A DNA stretch of 64,000 nucleotides from positions 2,356,001 through 2,420,000 of the forward strand of contig NZ_CP132353.1 of assembly GCF_030758455.1 (NCBI RefSeq), in the 5' to 3' direction. This DNA is from Erwinia pyri. GTDB taxonomy: Bacteria; Pseudomonadota; Gammaproteobacteria; Enterobacterales; Enterobacteriaceae. The notes under the pieces were generated by a model that ran no database searches, was not told where the DNA came from, and was given only the letters and a program-made list of their open reading frames with translations. The position numbers and the translations under genes are program-made. Each line of letters opens with the position of its first letter. Position 1 is the first letter of the stretch. Of the stretch, positions 60,518 to 64,000 are shown in pieces.

Positions 60518-60877
60518 TTAGATGCTCAGCATTTCCAGCGTGAACTCCTCGGCTTGATTTGATTTATGAGCGGACGCTTCCTCTACTGTAAGCACATCAA
60601 CTTTAACCTGACGCTCAAGCATAACCTGCTGCCGGGGGTCATATCCTTCACTAAGCCAGCTACGGAATTGTTGCCTACGCTCTGCCCGTGATAGGGATAT
60701 GGTTGGATAATCTCTTATGCTCAACTGTACAGACTTTCCCTGCCAACGGTAACGATAGAAGAATGTCACGGCTCCAGCAGTAGAAAGCCTTACATTGAGG
60801 CCGTGAGCATCGGAAATGACTTCGACTTTCTCCCGGCGCTTGCCGAGAGAGTTTTTGAGCTTTGTGTCAGTAAGCAA
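60518..60877 (-). pseudogene. Truncated phage-type tyrosine integrase (arm-binding domain only)
   Basis: A 119-residue remnant. MLTDTKLKNSLGKRREKVEV and LSIRDYPTISLSRAERRQQF with GYDPRQQ are the N-terminal arm-binding domain of P4-type integrases, usually about 400 residues. The catalytic Arg-His-Arg-Tyr part is missing and the frame ends early. The first codon is TTG where intact relatives start with ATG. A mark of a former prophage or island. Confidence 0.8.
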
Positions 60878-61115
60878 TGTGTATACTTTCTTTATACAAG
60901 GGGTTGCACAAAAATCCTAAATAGAAGCCATTCGGGATAATGAGAATTCACACAAATAAAACATGTTTTAAGTTAACAAATTGAATTTGCATAAAAATTT
61001 AAATACAATTAAATGCAGGAAAAAGACCTTAAAGCATGAAGTGATCCCGCTAGAAGAAAATACCCTTCATGCCCGCATCCGGGCCTGATGCACCTATTGA
61101 CTGGGAAGCCTGACA

Positions 61116-61547
61116 ATGAACGAAGCGACAAACAGAGTCCCGCAGGGCGAAATGGTGCTGCGCACGCTGGCGATGCCAGCGGATACCAACGCCAATGGCG
61201 ATATCTTCGGCGGCTGGCTGATGGCGCAGATGGATATGGGCGGGGCCATTCTGGCGAAGGAGATCGCCGGAGGACGCGTGGTCACCGTGCGGGCTGATGG
61301 CATGACCTTCCTGAAGCCGGTTGCCGTTGGCGATGTGGTGAGCTGCCATGCCCGCTGTATCCGCACCGGCACCAGCTCAATCACCATCAATATCGAAGTC
61401 TGGATCAAAAAAGTCTCTTCTGAACCCATTGGCCAGCGCTACTGCACCACCGAGGCGGTCTTTATCTACGTCGCCGTAGATGATGAAGGAAAGTCCCGGC
61501 CCCTGCCGGAAGGCAAAAGTAACTTCAACGACAGTGAACAGGATTAA
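61116..61547 (+). CDS. yciA: Acyl-CoA thioesterase YciA
   Basis: A 143-residue hotdog-fold thioesterase hydrolysing a range of acyl-CoAs. The catalytic region NANGDIFGGWLMAQMD and the DGMTFLKPVAVGDVV strand are typical. About ten residues longer than E. coli YciA at the C-terminus. Convergent with tonB. Confidence 0.95.
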   Translation: MNEATNRVPQGEMVLRTLAMPADTNANGDIFGGWLMAQMDMGGAILAKEIAGGRVVTVRADGMTFLKPVAVGDVVSCHARCIRTGTSSITINIEVWIKKVSSEPIGQRYCTTEAVFIYVAVDDEGKSRPLPEGKSNFNDSEQD

Positions 61548-61610
61548 GTGATGAAAGGCGGAATAGCGCCTTTTACAGAAGGCTGCTCCCGCCATTTATA
61601 GCGGCTGATT

Positions 61611-61634
61611 AAAGGCGGACCTCCGCCTTTTTAT
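61611..61634. terminator. Bidirectional terminator between yciA and tonB
   Basis: Perfect 9-bp stem AAAGGCGGA/TCCGCCTTT with a two-base spacer and T run; the tonB stop lies in its tail. Confidence 0.88.
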
Positions 61635-62377
61635 TCGATACTGCTACCGTCGTTTATTTTAAACACTATGTTCATTGTCACATCCTTGCCGGGCTTGTTC
61701 GGCTCATAGCGCCATTTCTTCATCGCCTGTTTTACCTCGCGCTCAAACATATTACGCGGCTGGGCGGAAAGAATGCGGATATTCTCCACCTCTCCCGAAC
61801 TGTCGACGTCAAACTGGACTCTCACCCGACCTTCCATACGCAATGCATACGCACGGGCAGGATAGTCAGGCTCGCCAACGCTAAGCGCTTTAGGGCCGGT
61901 TGCAACGGTGGCGGAAGGCGCAGGAGATGTTTTTGGGGCGGTTGACGGCTTCGGCGCTTCCGCGGTTTTTTCATTGTTAAAGGGTGACGCCGCCTTTGGT
62001 TCAACCCGGGGCTTAACCTCTCTCTTCGGTTTCACCACTTCCTTTTTCACCGGTTTTGGCTTCGGCTTCGGCTTTGGTACCGGCTCAGGGATCGGCACAG
62101 GCTCGGGCTTGGGTGGCTCCGGTACCGGGACCGGTTCGGGTTCAGGTTCCGGCGCAGGCTGAGGCTCTGGTGCCGGTTGCGGCGCAGGCTGAGGTTCTGG
62201 CTGCACTTCAGGCGCAACCATAGTGACGCTAATGGGCTGAGACGCTTTGGGCACTTCAACAACCTGGTGAAAAGAAGCATAGAGTATCCCCCCAATCACT
62301 GCGGCATGCAGCCCGATTGAAAACAGCATCGGCAGCGAAATACGTCGGGGTAAAGAGTTTTCTGCAAGCGTCGTCAT
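61631..62377 (-). CDS. tonB: Energy transducer TonB
   Basis: A 248-residue protein linking the ExbBD proton motor to outer-membrane iron and vitamin B12 receptors. The N-terminal anchor is [25 protein letters not shown] with the conserved SxxxH spacing, followed by a Pro-Glu/Pro-Lys rich spacer (about 60-125) and the C-terminal domain ([25 protein letters not shown]). Start [12 protein letters not shown] by alignment. A Fur-like site lies upstream. Confidence 0.96.
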   Translation of the reverse strand: MTTLAENSLPRRISLPMLFSIGLHAAVIGGILYASFHQVVEVPKASQPISVTMVAPEVQPEPQPAPQPAPEPQPAPEPEPEPVPVPEPPKPEPVPIPEPVPKPKPKPKPVKKEVVKPKREVKPRVEPKAASPFNNEKTAEAPKPSTAPKTSPAPSATVATGPKALSVGEPDYPARAYALRMEGRVRVQFDVDSSGEVENIRILSAQPRNMFEREVKQAMKKWRYEPNKPGKDVTMNIVFKINDGSSIE

Positions 62378-62407
62378 AATCTTTCTGCTGTAAGGATGAA
62401 GCGGTAA

Positions 62408-62432
62408 GTTTAAATGCAAATAGCAATCAGTT
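62408..62432 (-). promoter_or_regulatory. Probable tonB promoter and Fur region
   Basis: On the minus strand TGATTGCTATTTGCATTTAA resembles the E. coli tonB promoter region, which is Fur-repressed. The match to the Fur 7-1-7 pattern is only moderate, so the region rather than an exact site is given. Confidence 0.5.
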
Positions 62433-62581
62433 TCAATAACCTCTCCTCCTGGTCAGCCGAATTTCCTTGTAAACTATCCCTCCCCTGACCGTTATCAAGG
62501 CCAGGCTATCTTTAGATTGCAGTTCATTGAACGATCACTTAACGTGATGAGCGATAATCTGATCTGACAGGAGTTGTAAAC

Positions 62582-62878
62582 GTGCTCTACGTAATTTACG
62601 CGGAAGATAATGCTGATTCACTGGAGAAGCGTACCGCCGTGCGCCCTGCTCACCTTGCGCGTCTGCAACTGTTGCAGGATGAAGGTCGTCTGATAGTGGC
62701 TGGCCCTATGCCAGCCGTTGACAGCAACGAGCCGGGCAAAGCGGGCTTTAGCGGCTCGACTATCGTTGCGGAGTTCCCTTCACTGGAAGCTGCCCAGTCA
62801 TGGGCGCAGGACGATCCCTATATTGCGGCAGGCGTCTACAAGCAGGTTGCGGTGAAGCCTTTTAAGCGCGTGTTCTGA
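62582..62878 (+). CDS. yciI: YciI-family protein
   Basis: A 98-residue protein with the YciI fold (ferredoxin-like dimer) and the conserved His-Asp region [11 protein letters not shown] and [10 protein letters not shown]. Starts at GTG with ACAGGAG, as in E. coli. Function unsettled; hydrolase or dehydrochlorinase-like activity is known in the wider family. Confidence 0.93.
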   Translation: MLYVIYAEDNADSLEKRTAVRPAHLARLQLLQDEGRLIVAGPMPAVDSNEPGKAGFSGSTIVAEFPSLEAAQSWAQDDPYIAAGVYKQVAVKPFKRVF

Positions 62879-63045
62879 GAAGGTCCACGCAGCTTGAGCG
62901 TTGTTCATAAGCCAGAAAAGCGCGGCGGTACGAAATAAAGTGCACATCGCTTCTCTGGCTTACTCTTACCGATCCCTTTTCATACTGCCCGTCGCGCAGA
63001 GATACAGCAAATCACTCCTGTCTGACGGAATGAGAGGCGAAAAAT

Positions 63046-63300
63046 TTAAGGGTCAATATTTTTAATATGTATCAGCTCGGCAAGAGTCAACGCAGGCCTC
63101 AGCAGAAGCTGTAGACTCCCCGCGACAAACAGCCAGGTCCCTGCCGTCATCAGTGAATCAAAAAAGAAGAGTATACTTCCGCCCAGGAACCAAATGGCTA
63201 TAAAAAGATCGTTCAACGCCCCCAGGGCTTTAAATTTGCGCTGAATAACAACTTCATCTGAACCAAAATCAAAAATTTTTTTACGACTACCTTTCAACAT
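63046..63300 (-). CDS. YrhK-like small membrane protein
   Basis: An 84-residue protein with two hydrophobic helices (LNDLFIAIWFLGGSILFFF and AGTWLFVAGSLQLLLRPAL). The pattern LNDLFI...WFLGGS...GTWLF..GS.QLLLRP resembles the YrhK domain; function unknown. Not in the E. coli K-12 order here. Confidence 0.65.
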   Translation of the reverse strand: MLKGSRKKIFDFGSDEVVIQRKFKALGALNDLFIAIWFLGGSILFFFDSLMTAGTWLFVAGSLQLLLRPALTLAELIHIKNIDP

Positions 63301-63562
63301 TTAGAAACCTTCCCGATCGTCTTTATTTTCACTGCTCTGATTTTTTTACCTTCATCACATCTTCCTGACGGCATCGTCCGAAAGTCACGGAGTTCTGACA
63401 GGTACTGTACTCAGTTAAGCGACTACAGATATGTACCCTTTGCTCAAAAATAGTTTAGCTCACAGGATCAGGCGAATAGTCTTCAGGGATTTTGCTTAAC
63501 TTGAGTTGTACGCTGTTTCGAACTAAACATAAGGAATGCATTGACAATTTATGGAGAAAAGT

Positions 63563-63748
63563 ATGCAAAAAAAGAAATGGTTTGTTTCGTACGTTATCAA
63601 ACAAGAGCAGAAAGAGCACCAGACCTCGCACGGCTTTTTTGAAGGAGAAGAGGTAGAAGAGGCGCTGGAGCACTATATCTTTAGCATTAAAGAGCTGATG
63701 AACCTCAAGAGCAGCGAAATAACTGTGCTCTCAGTAAGTCTTGTTTAG
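63563..63748 (+). CDS. Hypothetical 61-residue protein
   Basis: A short soluble frame starting MQKKKWFVSYVIKQEQKE, preceded by GGAG at a good distance. Charged and helical in the middle (EGEEVEEALEHYIFSIKEL). I do not recognise a family. An ATG four codons upstream is possible. Confidence 0.55.
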   Translation: MQKKKWFVSYVIKQEQKEHQTSHGFFEGEEVEEALEHYIFSIKELMNLKSSEITVLSVSLV

Positions 63749-63762
63749 CGCGTTTATGGACA

Positions 63763-63788
63763 AACGCCCCCGGGATTGCGGGGGCGTT
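63763..63788. terminator. Hairpin between the hypothetical gene and yciY
   Basis: Perfect 9-bp stem AACGCCCCC/GGGGGCGTT with eight-base loop between convergent genes; short T runs on each side. Confidence 0.75.
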
Positions 63789-63795
63789 AAGCGGC

Positions 63796-63969
63796 TTACG
63801 GGATCTGGGTAATAAACAGAATAGAACGCCGCTGCTGCTGACTCAGTTGATGGCGAATGGCGTGCATCCGCCCATATCGACGCGACTGCCCTTCCAGCCA
63901 GCGCGCCCGGCGGCGCTGAACCTGACGTGACATCCGCCAGCGTGCGACTTCATTTCTACTCCGTCTCAT
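63796..63969 (-). CDS. yciY: Small basic protein YciY
   Basis: A 57-residue frame starting MRRSRNEVARWRMSRQVQRR and containing RWLEGQSRRYGRMHAIRHQL, the same length and pattern as E. coli YciY (RSRTEVGRWRMQRQ, RWLEGQSRR). Strongly basic; function unknown. In E. coli yciY lies by clsA, which should follow beyond the window. Confidence 0.85.
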   Translation of the reverse strand: MRRSRNEVARWRMSRQVQRRRARWLEGQSRRYGRMHAIRHQLSQQQRRSILFITQIP

Positions 63970-64000
63970 TTTACCCTCTACGCTTTAAAAACTCGCGCCG

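Noticed and set aside
62030..62220. Repetitive sequence that might look like a tandem repeat or CRISPR
   Set aside because: It encodes the Pro-Glu/Pro-Lys spacer of TonB; the repeats are irregular, in frame and without spacers.

Overview
The window is a 64 kb chromosomal segment from a member of the Enterobacterales. It looks most like an Erwinia or Pantoea type genome (inference from gene content and order, not a database match). Almost every gene has a recognisable E. coli K-12 relative, in nearly the order of the K-12 tyrR-psp-sap-rnb-pyrF-acnA-topA-trp-tonB stretch. Departures from K-12 are informative: trpG and trpD are separate genes, a DSF-type signal synthase sits beside the YciR-like phosphodiesterase, fabI is missing between sapF and yciW, and yciQ is missing between rluB and yciO.

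Layout. 0-6 kb: mpaA end, ycjG, tpx, tyrR, ycjF, ycjX. 6-9 kb: the phage-shock operon pspABCD with divergent pspF and a sigma-54 promoter between them, then a RyhB-type small RNA with its own Fur-box promoter. 9-14.4 kb: sapABCDF. 14.6-21 kb: yciW followed by an accessory block (LysR regulator, PTS EIICB permease, FdhF/YdeP-like molybdoenzyme). 21-25.6 kb: rnb, a CstA-family transporter and its YbdD-like partner. 25.7-28.6 kb: rpfR (YciR/PdeR type, PAS-GGDEF-EAL) converging on rpfF. 28.8-34.7 kb: araD, osmB, yciH, pyrF, lapBA, pgpB, ribA. 34.7-42.9 kb: acnA, three small-protein genes (ymiC, yciX, ymiA), cysB, topA. 42.9-50 kb: yciN, sohB, yciK, btuR, rluB, an AT-rich stretch with a trypsin-like lipoprotein, yciO, rnm. 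50-57 kb: the complete trp operon with leader peptide, operator and attenuator. 57-64 kb: BON lipoprotein, ompW, yciC, yciB, a small accessory patch with an integrase remnant, yciA, tonB, yciI, a YrhK-like protein, one unknown gene and yciY.

How the parts work together. Three themes recur. Envelope maintenance: Psp, Sap, LapAB, OmpW, OsmB, TonB, YciB/C. Iron: a RyhB homologue with two Fur boxes, a Fur-box-like site in front of ymiA-yciX-ymiC upstream of the iron-sulfur enzyme acnA, and tonB. Cyclic-di-GMP and cell-cell signalling: RpfF/RpfR, the same pair known from Cronobacter and Burkholderia as a cis-2-fatty-acid (BDSF) synthase and its c-di-GMP-degrading receptor. The strongest items for a second look are the RpfF/RpfR locus, the RyhB copy at pspF-sapA, the trypsin-like lipoprotein region with its 19-bp perfect hairpin, and the Fur site at ymiA. 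I found no CRISPR array, rRNA, convincing tRNA or intact insertion sequence.
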